From assembly GCA_037951105.1 (NCBI GenBank), contig JBAMJV010003311.1:25001-89000 (forward strand): a stretch of 64,000 nt of DNA, in the 5' to 3' direction. The translations under genes and the position numbers were made by a program. Shown here piece by piece: positions 45,501 to 54,764 of this stretch. Below the pieces are notes generated by a model. It worked only from the letters and a program-made list of their open reading frames with translations. It did no database searches and was not told the DNA's origin. Source of the stretch: Echinarachnius parma. Taxonomy: Eukaryota; Echinodermata; Echinoidea; Clypeasteroida; Echinarachniidae. Numbering within the stretch: the stretch's first letter is position 1; each line of letters starts with the position of its first letter.

Positions 45501-47923
45501 CATCAGAACTAGAGGTATGTAACAGAGTAGACCTGTAGTAGCACTATGTAAGAAGGCAGGGATTAAAGAATTCTGAAAATTAATGTTGGTATGCCCTCTT
45601 TGGTAGTTCTAAAAAAGGACTGTGGTACTCCTGGAAAGGACTGTTTGTAGTCTATCTTAAAGTGATACCTGTAAAGTGTCAGATATTGCACAAAATGACA
45701 TTTGAGACTTCAATCCTATATCAATATCATTGTAAAATACAATTGAAAGATTTGTGAAAGTTTGAAAGAAAACGAACACTGTTTACCTAGTGACAAAAAC
45801 GAATATTGAGTTCATATTTTATCACCGAATACTGATGGTCTGCCATACTTTTGTCGCAGTAATGAATGATCCGTTTGAGATATTCGCACCCGTGTATTTT
45901 TACACACGTAGTACATAATTCATGGAATTTGAACTCGCTCGGCTCAAAGTTCAATCTCCGGAATGTTCTCACGGGTGCTGCATGCGGACGTTCTCAGCTG
46001 AGACAATTGTACTTTTTTTCAATTGCGTTGATTAACGCTTTAGAAATAATGATTTTCAATGATAATTATCTTCATACTAAAGGGACATTTGAAAAAATCA
46101 AACCCTATTTTAGTCTTCTCTTACCATAAGCTAAACAACACGGTAGAAGAGAAACGAGGAAGCTCCAAGTAATTTTCGTGGATTTGGACACTTTACAGGT
46201 ATGACTTTAAGCTTGAAGGAAATAAATGTAATAATAATAATCCTTTCTTATAAAGCACAGTCTTGCAAAGAAGTCTCAATGCACGTACATATATAAAAAT
46301 TAAAAAAAGAGAGAAATAAAAGAGTATTAGATCAAAAATTCTCTCTTCGTTTTAAATGTGATAACTGACCAGTTGTGTCGTGTGTCATTCCCACACCCTC
46401 ACATGCCTCCCGTTTGTTGTTCTTTAACCAGTTTTATCAATATCATTATGCCGTCTCAAATCCACAATTAATTCCTTTTGCACTTCATTTTTATTTTTAT
46501 TTCTTGTTTTTACTTCAGCAAACCCAAAAGCCGGGTGGATTTGCTAACAGTTCAGTTTGAAAAGATTGAAAACATTCTGCCACCAGTTTTATAATTCATT
46601 ATTATGCCGTCTCAGATCTATGAGTAATTCCTTTTGCCCTTCTTTCTTGCATTTCTTGATTTCTTTATTAAATTTTCTTTTAATTTTATTTAACAAACCT
46701 GAGGCCAAGTGGATTTGTTAACAGTTCAGTTGTCTGAGATCGTAAGATTTAAAACATTGTAATTCAGTATTATTTGTTTATAATGCTTTTCTTCTTTAAT
46801 TTCAGCAAACCAGAGGCCAGGTGGATTCGCTAACGGTACGGTTGACCGAGATGGAGACCAAGTTGCATGAAGAGCGGGAGGCGAGAACGGAGAACGGAAA
46901 GCAACTCAATGGACTCCATTTGCAGCTGGGAACAACCCTGGAGCAACTAGCATCATTACACATCCACCTCGGAAAGTCATTGTGAGTCATAATCCTTTTC
47001 CCAGCTTGTTTGAAAAATTCATTTTGGGCCACCAATTTCATTGATGCTTAATTGAAATTGTTCTTTATTTCATTCATCATAAAAACATATAAAATACAAA
47101 ACAAAGATTACAATTTACATTGAAACAGAAATGACAACATATTTAGAACACAACAAAATAATTATGAGATTGTGGAGGCAGCTAGGAAAGCCATTGGCTT
47201 TATGAATACTACCTGTGGTATAAATATTTAAAATAGTATGTGGGGAAAATATAATACCCTAAAAAACACCAAGACCTGAGGACCCAAATGGGAAACTAAC
47301 TATAAGAATAATGTTTAATGGTTTTACCTATTTGGGGCTACTAGAACGGAAAAAATCTTGTTTTTACTTGCCCGACTGGACCACAAGGAAAAAAGTTAAT
47401 TTCTAGCTTTGCGTAATGTATTCATTACATATATAAAAATGTCTCCTTCTGATGCAGTACTGTATTCAGTTTACATTCAGTGTTTCAGCACACACAAAGT
47501 CTGAAAAGCAAAAGAGCAATTGTATTGGTTTGCTAAATTATTGTCCGTTGTGAAAGAGAAGCTTGGGCGCTAAGTCACTTTTTGTACGTCAGAGATAATT
47601 CAAATAAATGTTTTAGGTTTGGAAGCCCTGTAGAAATTAATTGTGCCTCTCTTTTTATTAATATTTCCCCAAACTGGAAATAATTATTACCTGAAGATTT
47701 GGTAAAAAGCGCATAGGGAATGTACTGTGCATTATAATGCGCTATAAAAATTGAATTTATTATTATTATTATCACAGAGAGAAGGATCCTGCCTACAAGA
47801 TGATATGCAGAACTCAGTTTAGCCAAAAATCAACTTGTATCGTTCTTTATCGGTATGCTAAGAGAAATTTTGTGTTAATGGTTAATGAATTTTCAATTTG
47901 TTTTTTCTTTCAGAACGCCCTGA
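19618..47923 (+). CDS. HOMER: Homer scaffold protein, ten coding exons, 358 residues
   Basis: Postsynaptic adaptor that binds PPxxF-type ligands (group I mGluR, IP3 and ryanodine receptors, Shank) through an EVH1 domain and tetramerises through a C-terminal coiled coil. Coding exons: 19618-19622, 39334-39490, 41124-41255, 42066-42197, 43340-43452, 43949-44105, 45008-45121, 45434-45514, 46806-46981 and 47914-47923. They sum to 1077 nt (358 codons plus stop), all GT-AG and in phase. Human Homer1 is 354 residues. EVH1 covers about residues 1-110 and keeps Trp24, Phe74, Gly89 and Phe90 of the ligand groove ([20 protein letters not shown]). Residues 111-160 are a Ser/Asn-rich linker. Residues about 170-356 are heptad-rich coiled coil ([20 protein letters not shown]). 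The 19.7-kb first intron matches the large first intron seen in other Homer genes. Confidence 0.95.
19898..20075. repeat. Fragment related to the hAT-type MITE at 11698
   Basis: Shares aaaaaaatattta, tttcgggggctacttttcaa, tttcgggggctcttttt and aattcgccc landmarks with 11698-12004. Confidence 0.6.
20480..20769 (-). mobile_element. MITE family B, reverse-orientation partial copy
   Basis: Its right end ggtggtggtaccctTTAA is the inverse of TTAAAGGGTACCACCACC. It matches 22863-23312 in reverse through the aacttgttgatggaatggaa and aattcagaccgca blocks. Confidence 0.75.
20978..20992. repeat. Poly-G tract (15 nt)
   Basis: Uninterrupted G run in HOMER intron 1. Confidence 0.9.
22155..22330 (-). repeat. 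MITE family B, reverse partial copy 2
   Basis: aaaggggaccaccac, ttttggtacca, cactttgcaaatggttgtgt and aattcataaa follow the reverse of the right half of 22863-23312. Confidence 0.65.
22863..23312 (+). mobile_element. MITE family B copy (TTAA-flanked, AGGGTACCACCACC ends)
   Basis: TTAA at 22863-22866 and 23309-23312. Inverted ends AAAGGGTACCACCACCC and ggtggtccccttt. About 90% similar to 40015-40454 by eye. Its right TTAA is shared with the start of a MITE A copy. Confidence 0.85.
24000..24411 (+). promoter_or_regulatory. Cluster of four DR1-type AGGTCA direct repeats
   Basis: AGGTCAAAGGTCA occurs at 24000-24012, 24262-24274 and 24399-24411, with GGGTCAAAGGTCA at 24140-24152. This 13-mer is the consensus DR1 site of RXR/HNF4/COUP-TF-type nuclear receptors. 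Spacing of 122-140 bp suggests a degenerate tandem unit. Function is inferred only from the motif. Confidence 0.55.
24657..24893. mobile_element. Nested TA-flanked MITE, 237 bp, CCGTAAACCGGGGTGAC ends
   Basis: TACCGTAAACCGGGGTGACT at the left is inverted at the right (CACCCCGGTTTACGGTA). A second internal inverted pair is ggatgtattttcatca/tgatgaaaatacattc. TA borders suggest a Tc1/mariner-type target. Confidence 0.88.
25897..26220 (+). mobile_element. MITE family A copy 7, truncated
   Basis: Retains aatagttgttgatga, atggttgaaacca, gcatggtgga and the right end ctctccctttaa (TTAA 26217-26220); the left half is missing. Confidence 0.75.
26536..27057 (-). mobile_element. MITE family A copy 8, strongly diverged
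   Basis: Ends gggatagtacagttctggtc and gactgtactatccctta, with remnants of the cacaagagggtgcc and ttcagccattt blocks. The central GC palindrome has been lost. Confidence 0.65.
27414..27981 (+). mobile_element. MITE family A copy 9
   Basis: TTAAAGGGATAGTTGAGTTT start, internal near-palindrome AATTGTGGG cc CCCACAATT at 27591-27610, and end ccagaactcaactatccct. The right TTAA is absent. Confidence 0.88.
28779..29233. repeat. Diverged direct repeat pair (28779-28868 and 29148-29233)
   Basis: gtggtcatccca, aatcatatccctggta, ttgag and attagtgcartg blocks recur in order about 370 bp apart. Confidence 0.65.
29671..29836. mobile_element. GTTGCAG/ATCGATTG hairpin MITE, full copy
   Basis: Inverted ends GGTCCCGTTGCAGA and TCTGCAATGGGGCC, with internal acaatcgattgtaa on both sides and ttgcaattaattgcaa in one arm. 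166 bp. Shorter relatives at 4560 and 5140. Confidence 0.8.
30931..31348. repeat. Diverged direct repeat pair (30931-31026 and 31266-31348)
   Basis: caccat, taacctgtgnacagtattg, cgctraagttataat and gaaaataaatta blocks repeat in the same order. Confidence 0.65.
32912..33301. mobile_element. Foldback element built from ACCAGTT/AACTGGT units, 390 bp
   Basis: 24-bp perfect inverted ends (CCCAGGTCGAAAAAACAGTT... at 32912-32935 and its inverse at 33278-33301). The interior is filled with about 20 aactggt or accagtt heptamers, mainly one orientation in each half. Confidence 0.85.
33397..33841. mobile_element. TATAAGACGCACC-type MITE, diverged copy
   Basis: Shares gtgctgttggaatg, catgagcagtaacac, cattttctcatatta and the inverted partner blocks with 54186-54762. 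A large palindrome surrounds gaatattcatatattcatgagc near 33640-33670. Confidence 0.75.
35983..37396. repeat. Composite repeat starting with a GCTCATC hairpin and (TCCG)n
   Basis: Two starts at 35985 and 36710, each with GCTCATCCGGCCC-gaa-GGGCCCGATGAGC-like stem-loop, cttatgccatggcgtg and a (GTCC)n run. A cttcttctccttcatttc, gaccgattttgatttggttt block recurs at about 36199, 36358 and 36913. (TTTA)n lies at 36487-36600. The 37134-37396 part is a tandem pair of about 130 bp (gtcccttccagggcatcaca ... tcattgacgttctggttt). Confidence 0.75.
37798..37818. repeat. Poly-G tract (21 nt)
   Basis: Uninterrupted G run in a purine-rich context (HOMER intron 1). Confidence 0.9.
39144..39238 (+). pseudogene. 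Partial copy of HOMER exon 2 with splice acceptor
   Basis: Starts after an intact cag acceptor (39141-39143) and follows exon 2 base by base: GGAACAACCATCTTTGCGGC matches GGAGCAACCCATCTTTACCA with a one-base deletion. A further deletion removes part of the IDPNTKK codons, while aagaactggctgcc is preserved. The frame is broken, so it cannot replace exon 2. Confidence 0.9.
39334..39490 (+). CDS. HOMER: HOMER exon 2 (EVH1 N-terminal half)
   Basis: Acceptor caattgcag, donor gtaaca. Encodes [20 protein letters not shown] through [16 protein letters not shown] (residues 3-54), including ligand-groove Trp24. A damaged copy of this exon's 5' part lies 190 bp upstream. Confidence 0.95.
40015..40454 (+). 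mobile_element. MITE family B copy, full length (HOMER intron 2)
   Basis: TTAA at 40015-40018 and 40451-40454, ends AAAGGGTACCACCACCC and ggtggtccccttt. Collinear with 22863-23312. Confidence 0.88.
41011..41032. repeat. Poly-G tract (22 nt), 91 bp before HOMER exon 3
   Basis: Uninterrupted G run within HOMER intron 2, close to the exon 3 acceptor. Confidence 0.9.
41124..41255 (+). CDS. HOMER: HOMER exon 3 (EVH1 C-terminal half)
   Basis: 44 codons, [15 protein letters not shown] through [12 protein letters not shown] (residues 55-98), between acceptor tgtag and donor gtgagt. Carries Phe74, Gly89 and Phe90. Confidence 0.95.
42066..42197 (+). CDS. HOMER: HOMER exon 4 (end of EVH1 and linker)
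   Basis: 44 codons, [14 protein letters not shown] then a Ser/Lys/Asn-rich linker ending NEINHAK (residues 99-142). Donor gtactg. Read-through past the donor gives 13 more codons ([12 protein letters not shown], stop at 42234-42236). Confidence 0.93.
42720..42725 (+). terminator. Intronic AATAAA after HOMER exon 4
   Basis: AATAAA lies 520 nt past the exon 4 donor and about 485 nt past the stop that would end a read-through EVH1-only form. Whether it is used is unknown. Confidence 0.3.
43340..43452 (+). CDS. HOMER: HOMER exon 5 (linker and start of coiled coil)
   Basis: [20 protein letters not shown] then [17 protein letters not shown] (residues 143-179) plus two bases of Ser180. Acceptor gagcag, donor gtgggt. 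Confidence 0.9.
43949..44105 (+). CDS. HOMER: HOMER exon 6 (coiled coil)
   Basis: Completes Ser180 and encodes [20 protein letters not shown] through [15 protein letters not shown] (to residue 232). Closely matches the Homer KHWEAELATLKGNNAKLTAA coiled-coil start. Confidence 0.95.
44208..44577 (-). mobile_element. tRNA-derived SINE (44303-44482) between perfect 95-bp direct repeats
   Basis: On the minus strand the insert starts tgatgtggtatattggttcg (A-box-like), has a GGTTCGATTCC B-box, then gtgtccttcagcaagacact and aatgggtacctggcaggaat. The latter resembles the conserved central domain of metazoan tRNA-SINEs (Nin-DC type, from memory). Bases 44208-44302 and 44483-44577 are identical. Confidence 0.8.
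45008..45121 (+). CDS. HOMER: HOMER exon 7 (coiled coil)
   Basis: 38 codons (residues 233-270), [20 protein letters not shown] then [18 protein letters not shown]. Acceptor gttcag, donor gtagga. Confidence 0.9.
45185..45295. repeat. Palindromic repeat centred on a TGACGTCA
   Basis: Inverted arms GAATAGTTCCTTTT and AAAAGGAACTATTC, with a CRE-type TGACGTCA at 45235-45242 near the centre. HOMER intron 7. Confidence 0.55.
45434..45514 (+). CDS. HOMER: HOMER exon 8 (coiled coil)
   Basis: 27 codons (residues 271-297), [20 protein letters not shown] then RLTSELE. Preceded by a (TTG)n run and acceptor gacag; donor gtatgt. Confidence 0.9.
46519..46575 (+). pseudogene. Partial copy 1 of HOMER exon 9 with acceptor
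   Basis: tacttcag is followed by caaacccaaaagccgggtgg and atttgctaac, a clear derivative of exon 9 (caaaccagaggccaggtgg, attcgctaac). A one-base insertion shifts the frame to [13 protein letters not shown] then stop at 46558-46560. The preceding pyrimidine-rich intron and a ttatgccgtctcaratc block are also duplicated. Confidence 0.88.
46694..46750 (+). pseudogene. Partial copy 2 of HOMER exon 9, acceptor lost
   Basis: caaacctgaggccaagtgg, atttgttaac, agttcagttgtctgagat resembles exon 9 through the TVRLTEM codons. It is preceded by tttaa instead of an AG acceptor. Confidence 0.85.
46806..46981 (+). CDS. HOMER: HOMER exon 9 (C-terminal coiled coil)
   Basis: [20 protein letters not shown] through [14 protein letters not shown] plus two bases of Leu356. 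Leucine/isoleucine heptads are clear. Acceptor tttcag, donor gtgagt. Two degenerate copies of its 5' edge lie upstream at 46519 and 46694. Confidence 0.92.
47520..47830. repeat. Dispersed repeat interrupted by a (ATT)n-tailed SINE/LINE fragment
   Basis: The flanks match 51396-51600 (gctaagtcactttttgtac, aattattayctgaa, cctacaagatgrtatgc). The insert 47700-47775 ends gcgctataaaaattgaattt and (ATT)n, the usual 3' tail of LINE-mobilised elements in marine invertebrates. Confidence 0.6.
47914..47923 (+). CDS. HOMER: HOMER exon 10 (last three codons, stop)
   Basis: After acceptor tttcttttcag-like sequence (ending 47913), completes Leu356 and adds Thr-Pro and TGA (47921-47923). The choice rests on the gtgagt donor at 46982 and a strong acceptor. 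An alternative is read-through at 46982, where the frame meets a TGA stop almost at once. Confidence 0.7.
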
Positions 47924-48135
47924 CATGACAGTAGCAAGCTTCCACTCTCCACAAGACTGTGAAGTGTGACATTACACACACCAGTGACTTTAATCCTTTA
48001 CATGTCAGAGGTGCCGAAACTCTACATGTATGATGCATATTGTACAGTCCAGAAGTTCAATGGCACCATACAAGTGCTGTGGATCATCATCATCATATCG
48101 TGTGGTGATAGTCGGTATCATCAGCGCTGCAAGAG

Positions 48136-48227
48136 TTAACTCATTCAGGACTGGTCCCAAAAATACTCACGGCTTTGGTTAATGAACAAAACGTGTTGTA
48201 GCGAAATCGATCAGTCCTGAACAGGTT
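48136..48227. repeat. MITE E hairpin copy 1
   Basis: ttaactcattcaggactggt at the left and cagtcctgaacaggtt at the right form inverted ends; the same structure at 57768-57860. Confidence 0.65.
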
Positions 48228-50411
48228 GATAATGGATATAATCATGGATTTAACAGACGTCAATCAATATATGGATCTCTTTACTTCCATGGCGGAGTCT
48301 TCACAAGCACTATAATTTAAAGGAAACTTGTGGTGGGAATGCAGAGGCAAAATCTCACTGGGCAGCATCCTGCCTCTGTAACCAGGTGGGTTTGTGGGGT
48401 TTAAACGCAAAAGTCACTAAATACTCATAATAATAATAATAGGTTTCGATTTATGTAGCGCCTAAAATGATACAATATCATCTCTATTAAAGCGCTTTAC
48501 ACCAGCACACATTGTGTGCACCATCTCCACTCCCTGGGGAGCATTCCTTCCAAGCGGCTCATATGAAGCTACAGATTGCAAGGCGTGCATATTAGCATGG
48601 CGACCAACAACCTGTAAGCTTTATAAAAAGCACCTCCTAATTAACTCAACGATGTTAAGACAAAATTTTCTTCATTACTTGTGTCAAAATATTGATTTTC
48701 ACTCAGCAACCTATGTTAGTGACATACTTTCTTTAGACACATAACAGTAATATGAAGGAAGGACAGCTACAAGAGAGCAACATTAAACAAAAAAAGCATC
48801 ATACTTTGTGATGCCTGATTGTATAACGTGAAATTATTACATCAGGGTTTTGTAGAATCACTTTGTTATTATTGACAGGTGTGCATCTGCAAATGTGTTC
48901 CACTTTATAAACTAATATCAACTCTTATAGCCCGGTCACACATCAACGGATTGCGCAAACGGATGTCAAACGGAGAGCTAAATTTTCCTTCCTTTCTATA
49001 TGTTTCTTGTCCGTTCCTTGTCCGGTGATGTACGTTGTTCTTGTTTTGTACATGTTTTGTACATGAAGCAATGGAGCCGACTTTCATCACCGGATAATTT
49101 AATTTTGCAAATTGTCTATTCGTTGGGCATACGTTTCCGATATCCGTTGATATCTGACCGGGCCATTAATAATTGTGCTCATCAGGGTACACAGGCATTT
49201 TCACTCAGTTTTTAAATTGCATTTAGTAGGTTTTGGTTTCTCTAGGTGAAGTATTAGTTTAAACATACGTGGCATATGACAACATCCATGTTTTTTTTGG
49301 TTTTTTCTGGCCCATTCTCACTTCTTGTCAAGGAAAAGTTGATTCATCATGTGCATTGTGCCTATCTTTATGAGGTTGTGAAACTGTAGCTAGGTTGTTG
49401 TATTGATTATTTCTCTAGATTTCTCTCGATCCGAATGGATGACATGTCAGCACTTTCACGAGACTATGAAATATTTGCCCCCGCTTATTTTAATATCTAT
49501 TTCAGCCTGCTCTATGGCAATCAATGAAGTTTTCTTCTAAATAGTCTGGCAATCCGGAGGTCTCGGGTTTGAATCCTGCTGGAATCCCATTTTCTTTGCT
49601 CTTTTTCAGTCATAAATAGAGGAACATTGGTTTCCTCAAACTTGGAAGGTTAAGATAATTTATTGACGAGGGTTACAACTTCCATAATCAGTGTGATTCA
49701 GTGTGTTCTAAAATTTCATTTCTAGGAAAAGTAACAAGTTTTATTCTTGAACTTATAAGTGTGTTCTGAAATTTCATTTGTAGGAATAGTTACAACTTCC
49801 AGTCTTAGGCTAAAGATTTTACTGAAATTTCATTTCCTTCTTTTATCAGGGTTTCCTTTAAAGTATTACTTTTGTTTTCTGTGGTTGTGTGTGTGTGCAA
49901 ATGGTATGTTTGTGAGTGTTTGCTGTATGTGTATGTGTGCATTTTATGGTGTATGTTTGTGTGTGTGCATATGGCACACGTCTTTTGTGTTTACTTTATT
50001 TGTATGTGTGATATATTGCCTTTAGATATTAAGCTTTAATTTATTAAACTCTTTGAATGCCAATTCATGTTCTTTATTTGTCTCTTATAAATGCCTCATA
50101 CTTGTCCATTATTACTAGGTAGTCAGAAATAACAGCCTCTAAATTGTGTATTCTTAGATAAATATGATTTTTTCCTACCAACCCATTTAGGAAAACATTG
50201 TAATTATTACAGAATGCCTTGTACGTAAGAGACTGTTTTTTCTGTGTTAAAGGGAATCATTTGGGCTGTGGTGTATGGAGAATGGATATTATACCAAATA
50301 GTGTTAAATGGGTTATTAGACAGATGTAGAAAGGTATCTTTCTGGCATGAACTCAATTTCCACTTTTTACTTTAGGCTGATTGTAATATACAGAAGCCAT
50401 GACGTCATAAA

Positions 50412-50750
50412 AACACTTTTTTAGAATTTTCAAATTTGGACTTAATTTTCAGAAAGAGCATAACAAATAATGTCCAAATACCGAAAATCAAAGGAATAGG
50501 TTACGTATTGGCTGAGATATGCCCATCCGAATGACTTTTACTTCAATGGGCAATCAGTGTTATAATGCACTGGTTCCTAAATTTAGGAACCAGTGCACTA
50601 TAACACTGATTGCCCATTGACCAAAAAAATCATTCGGATGGGCGTATCTCGGCCTATTCCTTTGATTTTCGGTATTTGGACATTATTTGTTATGCTCTTT
50701 CTGAAAATGAAGTCCAAATTTGAAAATTCTAAACAAAATGTTTATGACAT
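50412..50750. repeat. Long inverted repeat, arms about 165 bp, no spacer
   Basis: The centre is cctaaa/tttagg at 50581/50582. Arms match over aggaaccagtgca, ataacactgattgcccattg, cattcggatgggc, tcctttgattttcggtattt, ggacattatttgttatgctc and ttctgaaaat with few mismatches. TGACGTCA lies just outside at 50400-50407. Confidence 0.88.
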
Positions 50751-53700
50751 CATTTATGACATCACACTTCACCACTCAGCATACGTTTTGTATCATTCTT
50801 TTCCAGTGCACATTATTCACAGCTGAACTCCTTACCTTTGCTTTACACTGATCATACATAGTGAGATGTAGAATATATTATTTATTTCCTCCCTTGAAAG
50901 GAAAGTATATCTAGCCTTAGAATGATTGAGATAGTGATGAAAATTAATGAAGTGTTCTTTTGTTTCACCTTACGTGCCATGATAGTATGATCTTGTTGAA
51001 TCATACTAACAATCTTAAAATACTTAAAATGGTAATAATAAATTCAATTCAATCAAAATGCAACATTGTTCATTCAAATATAGAGACAGTAGACTGGTAA
51101 GTGAGCTTAGAAATAAAGATGAGAATATTGTTTTTAGAATCCTTACCTTTTTTTCACCACATTTGTCTTTAGTCTTTGTGAATGTATGAAAAATCAGTTC
51201 TCTAGTGTTACTAAGCTCACATGTTTGCAAGTATTTAATGCTCCAAAATATTGTATTAAAAAATTATAATATAATAATGTATTTAAAATGATAATATATG
51301 TATAAGGCACATACTCGGCATGTCTGTATGCCGTGTTAGGAGGGAAATCACACAAGTACTACATACATGTATATCGTCAGTTGAGTATTAAGAGAAGGGC
51401 AAAGTTACTTTTTGTACTTGGGAGTTAATCATGTTCAAAGTTTAAAAGTCATGTAGAAACCAACGAAGCTCTCTTTTGTATTTGTTGAATGTTGCAAAAA
51501 TTAGACATAATTATTATCTGAAAATTTTGCATAGAGGGCTTCTACCTACAAGATGGTATGCGTAACACAGTTTAGCAAACAAATCGACTTAGCGCCCTTC
51601 TCTCTCACTCAACACATTTTAAATCATGGGTCACAAAAGTGTAGATGTCCGTCTTTCATTCAACTTTTGTAACAAGTACATGTAGAATACTTAATTTGTT
51701 GTATTCATACACAATTTTGATACTTAATCTCATAAATGAAATTATTTGATACTTAATCCTAGGCCTATTTGATGAAATTAATGTTGATTTAGAGAGGATG
51801 TAATATATACAAATCTATCTATTAATGTTTTTATGTAATAACAAATGTTTGATGAAATAGTTGATTTAGTTACACCGTTTTTCAAACATTCAACATATGA
51901 ATTCACACCATGTACTTATGAATTAAAGCAAGCTTTGTATAATATGTCAACAATAATTGGGACTGCAGAAAAACCTTTGATTTTGGCAAATGCTGACTTA
52001 CCTCAAGAAAAAACAAAAGAAAATATATAAAGAACCGGAATAGACTATTGACTTAGCCAATATTTTTCTAATGCGAGTTTGACCTTACAACTTACACAAG
52101 GTTGACCATTATTATGTAGATTGATAATCATGGAAAAGTGTTCAATCAATAAGTAGAATTCATCAAAGGCAATTAATTGTGTATTTTTGTAATAATGCAG
52201 ATTTAACACACTATGAAAGTTGATTGTTACAAGTGTTCATATAATGTGATTGTGAATTGAAACACTTCTCTTTTACATCTACATTTTCTTCTACTTTAAT
52301 AATATACTAGTATTTACAACTTCTATCTTCCAACTGTGTGTGGTTTTTATGTATTTTATACTTTGTTTGTTATCTTCCATTTATGGCAGCAAACATGTTT
52401 CATACAGACAGATTGTTTTGTCATTTGCTGCAACATATTTTCACATTTGGACTTGTACATTTTAATAAATATATTTTATAGGAATTTCACATTGAAATTA
52501 ATTTATGAATTTGATATACCAGTATGTTAATTGTACCTAGACATGCAACATTTGTTTTGTCTATCACATTCTTGTGAAAACACATCTTGTGCTTGGTGTC
52601 TTTAGTAAGTAGCAAAGAAATGTGCATGTACAGTAAGTGTACACAATAGCTAGTTTTAATTGTAATATTTCAGTTTGCAATATCACCCATTCTTTGTTTC
52701 ATTTTTTGCCCACAAATTATGTTTGTATTTTAATTTACAAGTGTGAATTAAGTATTTGGTCTAGGCTGAATTCTTCCATACAAGGTAAACATTGACTTTT
52801 ATTAGTTCAGTTAAGTTTATTAATTTCTTTGAATATATGCATATCTCCAATCATTACTGCTTCACAACAAAAGGGAGTTATAAGCTGCAACAAGAATTTC
52901 AATATTTTGCACCTGCAGGCCAGGGTCTGAATGTATTTTTTGTAGTAATTAAATTACAATTTTGGCATTCATGAATATCTACCATTATGGAATAAAAACT
53001 TACCGGTATGTTTAAAGTTGTTTATGGCATGGTCAGTTGCAGAATTACTCGTCTTAAGAACATTGAACAAGTTTAGCAGATGAGAGTTGATGTTCATCTT
53101 TACTTCTTATACAAAGGTACGTGTACATATATATATGTACACCTCAAACTTGCAATTATCAATATGCAGCATTATGCTAATACAGTAGACATTTATGATT
53201 GTAGATTTTCTTTGACAATTATGCACAGCTACCTTATTTTCTATTACTGCACCAAAGCATTTAGTACAGCTGGTCTAAAGATGTCTATTAAAATTCTAGT
53301 TGTCTTAATTGTGTTAACAAATAATTTAATTAAAAATATCATTGGTTGAGAAAGAAAAGGCCGCTAAGTCACCTTTTTTTTACATTTTGGGAGCCTTATG
53401 CTATAAAAAAACAAATTTAGCTCAAATATTCCCCAAAAGGTAATCATTAATTTGGCATCACATAGAGAAGGCTCCGACTAACACGATTGCAGAGGTTTAT
53501 CAATAAATTGACAATGGCCTTTCCACTCTCAACTGATGGTACAAGTTTGAGATGCTTCAATCTAAAATAATCTTTGAATGTGATTCCTTTGACAATGCAT
53601 GTCTTCAAAAAGTGGTGTATAATTTTAATATTCAATGTACTTGTGTGAATATAAAGATGTATTATTTTGTATATAGATATAGTATACAAGTAAATGTGTG

Positions 53701-54183
53701 TATATGAGTAAATGATGCATGGAATAAGTTAAATTTACTTTGGCATTTTCCTATGAATGTAAGTGGAACACTTCTTCCTGGCTGAAACATGGCAACAGTT
53801 CTGTGTAGAGCTATTTTACTTTATAACTACAAAGTACATGCAAGTTATATGATATCACCCCCTGCTTATTACATATTGCAATAAATTTTTTTTTTTTTAA
53901 AGGCTTATGCACAACACTCAACAGAATTGTCTGCAGGATTGTAGTCATGAATCGATTTGGGCAACCAAAGAATGGTTCAAATTGTCTCTATGGCTTGTAC
54001 CTATTATAGCAATAGATGTAATCTCAACATTCCAGAGTCAGAAACATGCATTGGCCTGTATTCAAAACACCAAACTAGTTTAGTTCCATTTCAAGATGCT
54101 TGGACTATATGAGCAACACAGTTTTCATAGTCACTATTAGGTTATCTGGGTAGGCATTTATTTATTACCACCTAAGATAACCC

Positions 54184-54764
54184 TACCGTAAATCTCCGTG
54201 TATAAGATGCACTCGTGTATAAAACGCACCCCCAACTTTAAAAAAAACACATATATTTTTTGTTTGGACACCCTGTATTTTTTTAAGACCCCGAAGTGCT
54301 GTTGGAATGCTTATACCACTGGTCTAGGGGGCATGACAATAGCTTAATGTTGAATGTAGCATTCATCAACATCATTTTCTCACATAAAAATAGTGGTTAG
54401 TACACAAATTGCATATTTATTGAGCAGTAACACTGGTGCTCATAAATATTCATATTCATATTCATGAATATTCATGAGCATCAATACTCACTAAATATAA
54501 TGCAACTCTCTAAATTTACGAACTATTTTTAATTATGAGCAAAATTTATAACCACTGGTTAGAAAATATGTCGCTGAATGCTTCAATTGACAGCAAGCTC
54601 TTGTCATGCCCTAAAATATGTGTTATACACATTCAACATAACAGGGTGTCCAAAAAAATATATAAATTTTTTTTTTTTTGGCTGTACCTGTGTATAAGAT
54701 GCACCCCCACTTTGAAATTTTTCAGACGAAAAAAGGTGCGTCTTATACACAGAGATTTACGGTA
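54184..54764. mobile_element. TA-flanked MITE, CCGTAAATCTCCGTGTATAAG ends, 577 bp
   Basis: TA at 54184-54185 and 54763-54764. Inverted ends CCGTAAATCTCCGTGTATAA and TTATACACAGAGATTTACGG. An internal second layer (gtgtataa...cgcacccc, gtgctgttggaatg) and an AT palindrome are at the centre. Confidence 0.88.

Larger units (their letters stand above)
47924..51042 (+). other. Probable HOMER 3'UTR and downstream flank
   Basis: No coding potential. The first clean AATAAA I find on the plus strand is at 51037-51042, so the 3'UTR could run about 3 kb; the true end is not visible. Includes a MITE E hairpin (48136-48227), LINE/SINE-tail-like (AAT)n sequence near 48425-48500, a tRNA-like B-box fragment near 49560-49590, a TG-rich stretch near 49880-49980 and the long palindrome 50412-50750. 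Confidence 0.45.

Noticed and set aside
49545-49590. tRNA gene near a gggtttgaatcc B-box
   Set aside because: Only the B-box half is convincing; more likely an old tRNA-derived SINE fragment.
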